64,000 nt of DNA from Mangrovimonas xylaniphaga (GTDB lineage Bacteria > Bacteroidota > Bacteroidia > Flavobacteriales > Flavobacteriaceae), in the NCBI RefSeq assembly GCF_001280435.1, contig NZ_LBIP01000013.1, positions 1,302,001-1,366,000 of the forward strand, written 5' to 3'. The position numbers and the translations under genes are program-made. The notes under the pieces are model-generated. The model worked only from the letters and a program-made list of their open reading frames with translations. It was not told where the DNA came from and did not search any database. This document shows, piece by piece, positions 43,320 to 51,506 of this stretch (the stretch's first letter is position 1; each line of letters opens with the position of its first letter).

Positions 43320-44321
43320 TTAAATCTCGATCTCATAATTCAGTCTGTTGGAGAGGGATTTTAACGTTTTTTTCGACTTAAAAACATTGGACAACAACGT
43401 TGAGCTCCATCCTATTTCACGGGAAAAGTCATTAAAACTCACTTCACGCCAATTAAACCCCTCTTTCCAAAATTGCTTCGGAGAAATATAGCAAAATGTA
43501 TAGTCGAAAATAAAACTAGATTGGTTCTCACCTGCCAATACAGATAATTCATCAGGAGCCAAAAGTGTAATCTCGTTAGACTTGCAGGTTTCTTTAATTC
43601 CCTTAATAATCTTGGGATAATCCCCAACCAAAGTTGAGATGTCAAAATCATTATACTCGGTATTCCCTATTTTTTGAATTGGTCTTATTTGAAGAATATC
43701 AAAACTCTTGGGATCGAAGTGTTCAAAAAACTCCTGCAACTCATAGAAATTATCCTTGTTGAAAGTATAATTGATACGCACCTTAAAATCATATTTAGAT
43801 TTCAATTCGACAAAAGCCTTAAAGGCATCATGAAACTTTTCATAATTGGCCTTTTTCATAAAGCCTTCATAGGTTTCCCTGGTCACGCCATGCAAAGAAA
43901 TTGTGAACTCATTTAAGCCCGCCTTCAACAACTCTTCTATCTTTTCCTCTGTCAACAAATTAGCATTGGTCGTCAAGGAAATGTAGGGCACTTTATAGTC
44001 CTTGCCCAGCGCTACAAGATCCGCTAAATTTTTATACAAAGTAGGCTCTGTTCCACATCCAATCTGCAATTTCAATGCTCTTCCAAAAATTGCCTTTGCC
44101 ACAGCTTTCAACTCCTCTGGCTTAAATTGTCCTTTAAGCGTCTTTACATAATCAGCATCCGTAAAATAACACATCTTACAGCGTAAATTACATGCCATAA
44201 CAGGATCCAGATTCACTGCCAAATACCGCTTATTCAATTTATGCAGTAAGTAAAGCCCAAAAAACTTTACCCTATGACATTTGACCTTTCTATTTAACTG
44301 CAATAGCTTGTAAAAATCCAT
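43320..44321 (-). CDS. Radical SAM protein
   Basis: A 333-residue radical SAM enzyme with the cluster motif CNLRCKMC (C-x3-C-x2-C), preceded by NLDPVMA, and a partial TIM barrel (LQIGCGTEPTLY, then ISLTTNANLLT, and FTISLHGVT). The CxxxCxxC placement and the GCGTEPTL stretch recall the SPASM/MoaA-like group, but no C-terminal Cys-rich SPASM domain is obvious. The ATG at 44321 is used; the longer frame begins with TTG at 44330. The C-terminal part looks like an HTH-free helical region. The substrate is unknown. It lies downstream of the ferredoxin gene on the same strand. Confidence 0.8.
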   Translation of the reverse strand: MDFYKLLQLNRKVKCHRVKFFGLYLLHKLNKRYLAVNLDPVMACNLRCKMCYFTDADYVKTLKGQFKPEELKAVAKAIFGRALKLQIGCGTEPTLYKNLADLVALGKDYKVPYISLTTNANLLTEEKIEELLKAGLNEFTISLHGVTRETYEGFMKKANYEKFHDAFKAFVELKSKYDFKVRINYTFNKDNFYELQEFFEHFDPKSFDILQIRPIQKIGNTEYNDFDISTLVGDYPKIIKGIKETCKSNEITLLAPDELSVLAGENQSSFIFDYTFCYISPKQFWKEGFNWREVSFNDFSREIGWSSTLLSNVFKSKKTLKSLSNRLNYEIEI

Positions 44322-44350
44322 CCACTGCAAGATAGTTAAGACATTAATAC

Positions 44351-44581
44351 TTAAACGCTTTTTACCGAAATTATTTTAACGGGACAAGCTTTTGCTGCCT
44401 GATCGCAAGGATCCAAAATAGCCTCGTCTGGAGATTTTAAGGTAAAAAAACCTTTTTTCTCCTGACTTCTCAAAAGCACCGTTTTCCCATCCTTTTTGGA
44501 CATTTGAAACTGCTCAGGAGCCAATTCTACACAATAATTACAACCAATACATTTATTTCTCTGAAGAGTTACAACAACCAT
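44351..44581 (-). CDS. Small ferredoxin
   Basis: A 76-residue iron-sulfur protein. The first Cys group is CIGCNYC (C-x2-C-x2-C), and a distal pair lies in DPCDQAAKACP, compatible with one [4Fe-4S] or [3Fe-4S] cluster in the single-cluster ferredoxin fold. The start overlaps the trhP stop by one base (TAATG), so translation is coupled. It could donate electrons to TrhP-dependent tRNA hydroxylation, an iron-sulfur-dependent route, or to the downstream radical SAM enzyme. Confidence 0.85.
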   Translation of the reverse strand: MVVVTLQRNKCIGCNYCVELAPEQFQMSKKDGKTVLLRSQEKKGFFTLKSPDEAILDPCDQAAKACPVKIISVKSV

Positions 44582-45825
44582 TAAGCCTCAACTTTATTTT
44601 CTACAATCTTATAAAGTTTATCCGAAGGACGCACTCTAAAGGGTATTGGAAAGGTTACCGAATCTCCCTTTATACCTTTTTCCAACTGCTCATCGTTAAC
44701 CAACATAGTGTCCACTGTCATTTCCTTGGCACCTGTAGTTGGTCCAGTAATTAAAATGGTGTCACCCAACGACAAATCGTAGGCTTCAATCTTAAATTCA
44801 CCAATGCTACTTTTTGGATAATAGTGCACCCCTTTACCGATATACACTTTTTTCTGAGTCGCATGAGATCCTGAACCTTTGCTCCATTCTCCCAATTTCT
44901 GTCCTAAATAGTAGCCACTCCAAAAGCCTCGATTGTAAACTTTTTCCAATTCCTGCATCCAACCAATTACTTTCTCTTTGGAATAGGTTCCGTTTTCAAT
45001 ACTATCAATCGCCTCGCGGTAACATTTAATGACATTCGCGACATATTCCGGAGCCCGTCCACGACCTTCTATTTTCAACACGGTAATTCCGGCATCGATT
45101 ACTTCTTCCAAAAAATCGATGGTACACAAGTCTTTTGGAGACATGATGTACTCATTGTCCAATTCCATTTCGAAACCAGTCTCTTGATCAACCACCGTAT
45201 ATTTCTTTCTGCAGTTTTGCTTGCAAGCGCCTCTGTTTGCAGAAGAATTATGCGAATGCAAACTCATATAACATTTTCCAGAAACAGCCATACACAATGC
45301 TCCGTGACCAAAGATTTCAATCTCCACCAATTTCCCTGAAGGCCCTTTGATTTGCTCTTTTTCAATTTGTTCTGAAATCTTCTTTACTTGACGCAAACTT
45401 AACTCCCTACTCATCACCATGGTGTCAGCAAACATGGCATAAAACTTCACCGTTTCAATATTGGTGATATTGATTTGCGTAGAAATATGCACTTCCATTC
45501 CCAATTCACGAGCTACCATAATCACCGCTTGGTCCATGGCAATCACAGCGGTAATATCAGCCTCTTTGGCACGCTTAACCAAAGTTTTTACGATGGATAA
45601 ATCGTGATCGTAAATAATCGTATTTAAGGTCAAATAAGTTCTAACACCTTTTTCCTGGCATCTTCTGGAAATTTCTGGAAGGTCGTCCAAAGTAAAGTTG
45701 ATGGACGCTCTGGCACGCATGTTAAGCTGCTCTACACCAAAATAAACAGAATCTGCACCATTATCTAGGGCCGCTTGCAGCGATTCAAAATTCCCTGCAG
45801 GGGCCATTAATTCGATCTTTTGCAT
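44581..45825 (-). CDS. trhP: Peptidase U32 family protein, probable tRNA hydroxylation protein TrhP
   Basis: A 414-residue protein of the U32 family. It starts ELMAPAGNFESLQAALDNGADSVYFG as the family does. Conserved Cys residues lie in GHGALCMAVSGKCYMS, NRGACKQNCRK and near YIMSPKDLC; in this family they bind an iron-sulfur cluster. GRGRAPEYVANV is the U32 signature. In E. coli TrhP (YegQ) helps make 5-hydroxyuridine at tRNA position 34 by an O2-independent route that uses prephenate. It lies 7 bp after trhO, the O2-dependent enzyme for the same modification. Other U32 proteins act in ubiquinone synthesis, so the assignment rests partly on this neighbour. Confidence 0.83.
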   Translation of the reverse strand: MQKIELMAPAGNFESLQAALDNGADSVYFGVEQLNMRARASINFTLDDLPEISRRCQEKGVRTYLTLNTIIYDHDLSIVKTLVKRAKEADITAVIAMDQAVIMVARELGMEVHISTQINITNIETVKFYAMFADTMVMSRELSLRQVKKISEQIEKEQIKGPSGKLVEIEIFGHGALCMAVSGKCYMSLHSHNSSANRGACKQNCRKKYTVVDQETGFEMELDNEYIMSPKDLCTIDFLEEVIDAGITVLKIEGRGRAPEYVANVIKCYREAIDSIENGTYSKEKVIGWMQELEKVYNRGFWSGYYLGQKLGEWSKGSGSHATQKKVYIGKGVHYYPKSSIGEFKIEAYDLSLGDTILITGPTTGAKEMTVDTMLVNDEQLEKGIKGDSVTFPIPFRVRPSDKLYKIVENKVEA

Positions 45826-45832
45826 AATACAA

Positions 45833-46906
45833 CTAGGCTTTTTCTTGTTTAAAATGCTCGAAAATGTTTCTTAAATCCTTTTTGAAAGGCAAGTGATCGG
45901 CACGCCCTTTTTTGAAGATATCGTTACTATTTCCTTGTCCCTTTCGCAATGCTTTTTGCTCTTCGTATGGCAATCTGTTAATCTCCATACAGGTGGTAGA
46001 ACAACAGTTTTCCATTTCTTCCTGACATTTCGGACATTGGATAAACAACAAGTGACACGCATCATTAGCGCAATTGGTATGCACATCAAAAGGCTCTCCA
46101 CATTGGTGACATTGCGCAATGACGTCATCACTAATTCGTTCGGCTCGACGCTCGTCGAACACGAAATTCTGACCTAAAAACTTATTTTCTAAGTTTTGTT
46201 CTTTCACCTGACGGGTGTACTCGATAATTCCACCTTCAAGTTGATAAACATTTTTAAACCCCTTATGTTTAAAGTAAGCACTTGCCTTTTCACAGCGAAT
46301 CCCACCAGTACAATACATTACAAGGTTTTTATCTTCTTTATGATCTTTTAAATCATCTTCAATAATATCCAACGATTCTCTAAAGGTATCCACATCTGGC
46401 GTCACCGCATTTTTAAAATGACCAATTTCACTTTCGTAATGATTACGCATATCTACCAACACGGTATTTTCGTCTTCAATGAAGCGGTTGAAATCTTCCG
46501 CTTTTAAGTGAATTCCTTTGTTTGTTACATCGAAGGTGTCGTCGTTCAATCCGTCGGCAACAATTTTATCACGCACTTTCACTTTAAGCTTTAAGAACGA
46601 TTTGTTGTCCTGCTCCACAGCAACATTCAATCGGATGTCTTTCAAGAAATCAATGGTATCCAAATGTGTCTTGAACTCGTTGAAACGATCGGCTGGCAAA
46701 GACAATTGTCCGTTGACACCTTCGTGAGCCACATAAATTCGCCCTAAGACCTCTAAACGGTCCCAGACAATAAACAATTGATCTCTAAATTCTAGAGGAT
46801 TTTGAATTTTCGCGTATTGGTAAAAAGAAAGCGTTAATCGATTCTTACCTGCCTGATCGATTAATTCCGCTCGCTCTTTAGCACTTAATTTATTGTACAG
46901 TTGCAT
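45833..46906 (-). CDS. trhO: Oxygen-dependent tRNA uridine(34) hydroxylase TrhO (rhodanese family)
   Basis: A 357-residue rhodanese-like protein. The N-terminal acylphosphatase-like domain is followed by a rhodanese domain (about 125-225) with the active-site loop YCTGGIRCEKA, and a C-terminal Cys-rich zinc-binding region (CHQCGEPF, CANDACH, CPKCQEEMENCC). This is the YceA/TrhO layout. TrhO hydroxylates U34 of tRNAs using O2 to give 5-hydroxyuridine. It is the first gene of the trhO-trhP-ferredoxin operon, with a promoter at 46950. Confidence 0.9.
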   Translation of the reverse strand: MQLYNKLSAKERAELIDQAGKNRLTLSFYQYAKIQNPLEFRDQLFIVWDRLEVLGRIYVAHEGVNGQLSLPADRFNEFKTHLDTIDFLKDIRLNVAVEQDNKSFLKLKVKVRDKIVADGLNDDTFDVTNKGIHLKAEDFNRFIEDENTVLVDMRNHYESEIGHFKNAVTPDVDTFRESLDIIEDDLKDHKEDKNLVMYCTGGIRCEKASAYFKHKGFKNVYQLEGGIIEYTRQVKEQNLENKFLGQNFVFDERRAERISDDVIAQCHQCGEPFDVHTNCANDACHLLFIQCPKCQEEMENCCSTTCMEINRLPYEEQKALRKGQGNSNDIFKKGRADHLPFKKDLRNIFEHFKQEKA

Positions 46907-46949
46907 GCTATACTAATGTTTTAAGGTTAAAGATTTTATTTTAATGCCG

Positions 46950-46957
46950 CAAAGGTA
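46950..46957 (-). promoter_or_regulatory. Promoter -7 element of the trhO operon
   Basis: The minus strand reads TACCTTTG (TAnnTTTG), 43 bp before the ATG at 46906, and lies just downstream of a terminator hairpin at 46990-47022. Confidence 0.65.
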
Positions 46958-46989
46958 CTATTTTTAAATCATTGCGCCATAACAAAGAA

Positions 46990-47022
46990 AAAAGCACTTT
47001 AGATTACCTAAAGTGCTTTTTA
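46990..47022. terminator. Bidirectional terminator between the small ORF and trhO
   Basis: AAAAAGCACTTTAG and CTAAAGTGCTTTTT form a 14-bp perfect stem with a 5-base loop. It is not at the end of any catalogued gene: trhO starts on one side and recA on the other. It would close a short minus-strand transcript from 47176 containing the 30-residue ORF. Confidence 0.85.
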
Positions 47023-47083
47023 CAGACTAACTCGATTTGATACTTTTTTATTTGTTGTTTAAACTCAAAAATATACGTCCGAG

Positions 47084-47176
47084 TTAGCCTCCATCGGCTT
47101 TACAGCTGCTATTAAAAGTAATGGCAACCGAAACGCCCAATGCGGTGTTAACAATTGTTTTCTTAAAGAATTTCAT
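47084..47176 (-). CDS. Putative 30-residue lipoprotein-like small protein
   Basis: A 30-codon ORF beginning ATG, with a basic start (MKFFKK), a hydrophobic core (about 9-21) and a Cys at residue 25 after FNSS, ending KADGG. This looks like a minimal lipoprotein signal with an almost absent mature part. It lies alone between trhO and recA and has a strong terminator 62 bp past its stop. No exact TAnnTTTG element was seen upstream, although TACTTTAT is close. It could be a real small protein, or the transcript could be a non-coding RNA. I do not recognise it. Confidence 0.5.
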   Translation of the reverse strand: MKFFKKTIVNTALGVSVAITFNSSCKADGG

Positions 47177-47297
47177 AGCAAGATTTCCCCTAATTATAAA
47201 GTAGTTGTGAATTGCTCAAAAAGGTTGCGTCATTAGATTGAAAAAATTCAAAAGTTATCGTATTTTAGCCTGAATTTAATTTTAGAAAAACTGAATA

Positions 47298-48308
47298 ATG
47301 AGTACTGAAAAAGATGCGAAATTAAAGGCCTTGAAGCTTACCTTGGACAAATTGGACAAGGCTTACGGAAAAGGAACGGTGATGAAGATGAGCGACCAGG
47401 CAATCTCTGATGTTGAAGCCATTTCCTCTGGATCCCTTGGTTTGGACATTGCACTTGGTGTAGGCGGATATCCAAGAGGACGAATCATTGAAATATACGG
47501 TCCTGAATCTTCAGGTAAAACAACTCTTACTTTACATGCCATTGCAGAAGCGCAAAAATCTGGTGGGATTGCAGCCTTTATTGACGCTGAGCACGCCTTT
47601 GATAGATTTTATGCTGAAAAACTAGGAGTAGATTTAGAAAACCTTATCATATCTCAACCGGACAACGGGGAACAAGCATTGGAAATTGCCGACAACCTTA
47701 TCCGTTCTGGAGCTATTGACATTATTGTAGTAGACTCCGTAGCGGCCTTGACACCAAAAAGTGAAATTGAAGGCGAAATGGGAGATTCCAAAATGGGTCT
47801 TCACGCACGATTGATGTCTCAAGCCCTTAGAAAATTAACAGGTTCTATCAGCAAGACCAACTGTACCATGATTTTCATCAACCAATTACGTGAAAAGATT
47901 GGAGTTATGTTTGGAAACCCAGAAACAACTACCGGTGGTAATGCTCTTAAATTCTATGCTTCGGTGCGATTAGACATAAGACGTTCTACTCAAATTAAAG
48001 AAAACGACGGAAATGTAGCTGGAAGCAAAACCAGAGTGAAAGTGGTTAAAAACAAAGTAGCACCTCCATTTAAAACTGCTGAGTTCGACATTATGTATGG
48101 GGAAGGAATTTCCAAAGTTGGAGAAGTTCTGGACATTGCCGTAGAGAATGAAATCATCAAGAAAAGTGGTTCTTGGTTTAGCTACGAAGACACCAAACTT
48201 GGCCAAGGCCGTGATGCCGTAAAAGCCTTGATAAAAGACAATCCAGAGCTCATGGATGAGCTGGAAGGAAAAGTAAGGAAAGTTGCAAAGGAAGCGACTT
48301 TATCCTAA
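47298..48308 (+). CDS. recA: Recombinase RecA
   Basis: A 336-residue ATPase that forms filaments on single-stranded DNA for recombination and SOS signalling. Visible are Walker [10 protein letters not shown], Walker B with [12 protein letters not shown], the [11 protein letters not shown] loop 2 region and [17 protein letters not shown]. The length is typical. It is monocistronic with a terminator 10 bp after the stop. The upstream TATTTTAG is a weak -7 candidate. No SOS box was recognised. Confidence 0.97.
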   Translation: MSTEKDAKLKALKLTLDKLDKAYGKGTVMKMSDQAISDVEAISSGSLGLDIALGVGGYPRGRIIEIYGPESSGKTTLTLHAIAEAQKSGGIAAFIDAEHAFDRFYAEKLGVDLENLIISQPDNGEQALEIADNLIRSGAIDIIVVDSVAALTPKSEIEGEMGDSKMGLHARLMSQALRKLTGSISKTNCTMIFINQLREKIGVMFGNPETTTGGNALKFYASVRLDIRRSTQIKENDGNVAGSKTRVKVVKNKVAPPFKTAEFDIMYGEGISKVGEVLDIAVENEIIKKSGSWFSYEDTKLGQGRDAVKALIKDNPELMDELEGKVRKVAKEATLS

Positions 48309-48317
48309 CCAAAAATT

Positions 48318-48347
48318 AAAATCCCGTTTAAAACGGGATTTTTTTTG
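48318..48347 (+). terminator. Terminator of recA
   Basis: AAATCCCGTTT and AAACGGGATTT form a stem followed by TTTTTT. Confidence 0.9.
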
Positions 48348-48398
48348 TTTTTAACGCAACCTTTTCTCCCTTTGCGCATCTTACCTCTAAAAAAAGGA

Positions 48399-49139
48399 CT
48401 ACAATAAGTTATACAGATTCAGCTGCTTCAAAATAACTCCCTTCGCTTGTGCATTCAAGGTTTTTGTATCGGCAATGGTCAACCCCTCGGTTGGGATAAA
48501 CTTATGCACTTTCGCTCTCATTTTCCCTGGACTGCCACTAAAAAAAGTATAGGAAAATCGCCTTTTGTTATCGGCAAAGGTTAAAGGAACCACAGGAATT
48601 CGATGGTTGATAGCCAATCGGAAGGCTCCGTCCTTAAATTCATCCAACACAATGGACTCATCAGGTACGCCTCCTTCAGGAAAAATACAAATACTCAACC
48701 CCTGCTTCAAACGTTTTTGAGCTCTTAAAAACACCGCTTTTCTGCTCTTTTCAGAACTGCGGTCTACCAAAATACAAGTACGCTTATAGAAAAATCCAAA
48801 CAACGGGATTTTTGCCAATTCCTGTTTCCCCACAAACACAAACGGATTCTTAACACTTAGCAGCATCAACATAATATCCGTCATCGACGTATGGTTGGCC
48901 ACAAACATATAGCTCTCGTTCCTTTCGGGAACTGCTTCCCGTTCAATTTTAACCCTAAAGCCCATCCCAATTAAAATGAACCTAGCCCATATTCGCGCCA
49001 GCCTAAAGAAAAAAGGGTACCAGCTTTCTTTAAGAATGGAAACGATCAAAAACGGAAATAATACTACAATAGGAACCGCAACCAAAATGTAAAACCAAAT
49101 GCGGTATAACAGCCAAAATAAATATTTGAATATCTTCAT
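48399..49139 (-). CDS. PlsC-type lysophospholipid acyltransferase
   Basis: A 246-residue membrane acyltransferase with a long N-terminal hydrophobic region (about 5-37). The catalytic HX4D motif is NHTSMTD, the FPEGG motif III is slightly altered from FPEGT, and RLAINHRIPVVPLTF is conserved. It probably acylates lysophosphatidic acid or a related lysolipid. The ATG at 49139 is used; the longer frame begins with TTG. The promoter at 49156 lies close upstream, giving a nearly leaderless transcript. It is divergent from trpS. It is a second PlsC paralogue in this window (see 11286-12020). Confidence 0.84.
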   Translation of the reverse strand: MKIFKYLFWLLYRIWFYILVAVPIVVLFPFLIVSILKESWYPFFFRLARIWARFILIGMGFRVKIEREAVPERNESYMFVANHTSMTDIMLMLLSVKNPFVFVGKQELAKIPLFGFFYKRTCILVDRSSEKSRKAVFLRAQKRLKQGLSICIFPEGGVPDESIVLDEFKDGAFRLAINHRIPVVPLTFADNKRRFSYTFFSGSPGKMRAKVHKFIPTEGLTIADTKTLNAQAKGVILKQLNLYNLL

Positions 49140-49155
49140 TGCGACCAAAACTAGT

Positions 49156-49163
49156 CAAATTTA
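49156..49163 (-). promoter_or_regulatory. Promoter -7 element of the acyltransferase gene
   Basis: The minus strand reads TAAATTTG (TAnnTTTG), 16 bp before the ATG at 49139. This would make a very short leader. Confidence 0.5.
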
Positions 49164-49186
49164 TTGAGCTATTGTAGTAAAAAAAG

Positions 49187-49194
49187 TACCTTTG
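49187..49194 (+). promoter_or_regulatory. Promoter -7 element of trpS
   Basis: TACCTTTG (TAnnTTTG), 57 bp before the ATG at 49252, back to back with the acyltransferase promoter. Confidence 0.65.
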
Positions 49195-49251
49195 TCCTTC
49201 CAAAAAAGAAAAGTCGAATTTTAAATAATTTCCATTTCAGGGAAACTCCAC

Positions 49252-50220
49252 ATGGCAAGAATACTAACAGGAATACAGAGTACAGGAACTCCTCATTTAG
49301 GGAACATTTTGGGCGCTATTTTACCGGCCATAGAAATGTCTAAAGACGAAGCAAACGATTCGTTTTTGTTTATCGCCAATCTTCACACCTTAACGCAGAT
49401 TAAAGATGCCGAAGAGTTGCGATACAACACCTATTCTGTCGCTGCCACTTGGCTGGCCTTTGGCTTGGACATTGAAAAAACGGTTTTTTACAGACAAAGC
49501 GATATCCCGCAGACCACTGAATTGTCATGGTACCTAAGCTGCTTTTTCCCATACCAACGTCTTACTTTAGCGCATAGTTTTAAGGACAAGGCAGACCGTT
49601 TAGAGGATATCAACGCAGGTTTGTTTACGTATCCTATGTTAATGGCGGCTGACATTTTGCTATATGATGCAGAAATTATTCCCGTAGGAAAAGACCAATT
49701 GCAACATATTGAAATGACAAGAGATGTCGCTTCCCGTTTTCATGCAAAAATGGGAGATGTTTTTGTGTTACCGGAAGGAAAAATTCAGGAGAACACCATG
49801 CTTATCCCTGGAACCGACGGAGAGAAAATGAGTAAATCCCGAAACAACTTCATCAATATTTTTGAAACCGACAAAAAGCTGCGTAAGCAAATTATGGGCA
49901 TCAAAACCGATAGCACCCCATTGGAACAGCCTAAAGACTGGTCAACCTGCAATTGTTTCGCCATTTATAGCTTATTGGCAGATGACGATCAAATAGCAAC
50001 CATGAAAGCCAATTATGAAAATGGCAATTATGGCTACGGACATGCCAAACAAGCCCTGTTTGAACTCATCGTTGAAAGATTTGCAGAACCAAGAGAAAAG
50101 TATCAGTACTATATGAACAACTTGGAAGAACTTGATAAGGCATTGGCCCTTGGTGCCGAAAAAGCTAGATTGGTAGCCAATAATGTTTTAAAACGCGTAA
50201 GAAAAAAGGCTGGATATTAA
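49252..50220 (+). CDS. trpS: Tryptophanyl-tRNA synthetase
   Basis: A 322-residue class I synthetase that charges tRNA(Trp). The HIGH motif is PHLGN and the KMSKS motif is KMSKSRNN. The start ARILTGIQSTGTPHLGNILG is standard. No leader peptide with tandem Trp codons was noticed upstream. It is monocistronic, with a promoter and a terminator of its own. Confidence 0.96.
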   Translation: MARILTGIQSTGTPHLGNILGAILPAIEMSKDEANDSFLFIANLHTLTQIKDAEELRYNTYSVAATWLAFGLDIEKTVFYRQSDIPQTTELSWYLSCFFPYQRLTLAHSFKDKADRLEDINAGLFTYPMLMAADILLYDAEIIPVGKDQLQHIEMTRDVASRFHAKMGDVFVLPEGKIQENTMLIPGTDGEKMSKSRNNFINIFETDKKLRKQIMGIKTDSTPLEQPKDWSTCNCFAIYSLLADDDQIATMKANYENGNYGYGHAKQALFELIVERFAEPREKYQYYMNNLEELDKALALGAEKARLVANNVLKRVRKKAGY

Positions 50221-50240
50221 TTCCAATAAAACCTACAAAC

Positions 50241-50272
50241 AAAAAGCCTCCATTTGAAAATGGAGGCTTTTT
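50241..50272. terminator. Bidirectional terminator between trpS and dprA
   Basis: AAAAAGCCTCCATT and AATGGAGGCTTTTT form a 14-bp stem with T runs on both strands. It serves the convergent trpS and dprA genes. Confidence 0.9.
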
Positions 50273-50300
50273 GTTTAGTTTCATTTCTAATGAACACAAC

Positions 50301-51401
50301 TCAAACAACTTCAAATAATTTCCCCGGGAGCGGCCTTACCACCCCTTTCAATTCCATATTTAAAAGAATTCCCGCTATTTTAAAGATTGGAAGCTGGCAG
50401 GCTAAAGCAATGCTATCCAACAATTGTTTGTCATGATCCTTTAAATAGTTATACACCTTTTTTTCATCTTCATCCAATTCTACAAACAACTGTTTTTGAA
50501 CAACAGCAGGCTTTTGCTCTATGGACCAGTTTAAAATATAGGGCACATCCATAGGCGTAGAAAGTAAATGCGCCTTTTGCTGTTTGATTATATTATTACA
50601 CCCTACACTCTGTAGATCCGTTGGACGCCCAGGGACGGCAAACACTTCTCGATTATAGGAATTGGCAATATCGGCGGTTACCAAGCTCCCTCCTGTTTCG
50701 GCTGACTCAATTACAATCGTTGCCTCGCTTAGGCCAGCAATGATTCGGTTGCGTTTTAAAAAGTTGGTCCTGTCAAAAGCATCCGTACTCCAAAAATCGG
50801 TGAAGAACCCACCATTACTTTCAACACTTGTCATATAACGTTTATGGGTTTTGGGATATATTTGATTGAGCCCATGAGCCAAACAGCCAATAGTCTGTAA
50901 ATTATAGTTCATGGCCGCCTTTTGTGCAGTGATGTCAGTACCATAGGCAAATCCCGAAACAATCACTGGATTGAAAACTGCCAACTCCTCCACCAAGCGT
51001 TCGCAAAAGGCGACACCTTGATTAGTAATTTTTCTCGCGCCTACAATGCTAATAATATGCCGATCCTTAAGATCGATATTCCCAACCTGAAACATAAGCA
51101 CTGGCCCATCTATACAATGCTTCAATTTTTCGGGATAATCGTCATTCATAAAATACAAACAAGCAATACCATTGTCTTTGATGAATTGCATTTCCGCTTC
51201 GGCTTCCTTTACATATTTCGGATTCTTAAATTCGTTTATCGTAAGTTTTCCAACCCCATCAATCAGGAGCAATTTTTCGGGCTTCTCCTTGAGCACCATT
51301 TCGGCAGTTCCGCAGTGCTGAATCAATTTTTTCGCCGTGATATCCCCTATTTTTGGAATATGCTGCAAGGCCAAAGTATAGAGCAATTGGTTATCTGTCA
51401 T
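50301..51401 (-). CDS. dprA: DNA-processing protein DprA
   Basis: A 366-residue protein that loads RecA onto incoming single-stranded DNA during natural transformation. The N-terminal helix-hairpin-helix part (KIGDITAKKLIQHCG) is followed by a Rossmann fold (about 75-290) with IVGARKITNQG, VSGFAYGTDITAQKAAM and the GGSLVTADIANSYNR loop, and then a C-terminal winged helix. The His seen after the GxD motif in many DprA proteins is Gln here. It is not linked to com genes in this window. recA lies about 2 kb away but is not in the same operon. Confidence 0.9.
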   Translation of the reverse strand: MTDNQLLYTLALQHIPKIGDITAKKLIQHCGTAEMVLKEKPEKLLLIDGVGKLTINEFKNPKYVKEAEAEMQFIKDNGIACLYFMNDDYPEKLKHCIDGPVLMFQVGNIDLKDRHIISIVGARKITNQGVAFCERLVEELAVFNPVIVSGFAYGTDITAQKAAMNYNLQTIGCLAHGLNQIYPKTHKRYMTSVESNGGFFTDFWSTDAFDRTNFLKRNRIIAGLSEATIVIESAETGGSLVTADIANSYNREVFAVPGRPTDLQSVGCNNIIKQQKAHLLSTPMDVPYILNWSIEQKPAVVQKQLFVELDEDEKKVYNYLKDHDKQLLDSIALACQLPIFKIAGILLNMELKGVVRPLPGKLFEVV

Positions 51402-51493
51402 GCTATAATTTCCTGATTGTAAACTTAAAGAACGGCAATTTTAGGCTGTTAATAAATACTTAAGGTCATTTTTTATTCGTCTTAAAAAATTTA

Positions 51494-51501
51494 TAACTTT
51501 G
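51494..51501 (+). promoter_or_regulatory. Promoter -7 element of the HU/SPOR gene (leaderless?)
   Basis: TAACTTTG (TAnnTTTG) ends 5 bp before the ATG at 51507. Transcription would begin at or very near the start codon. Confidence 0.6.
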
Positions 51502-51506
51502 TTTTT

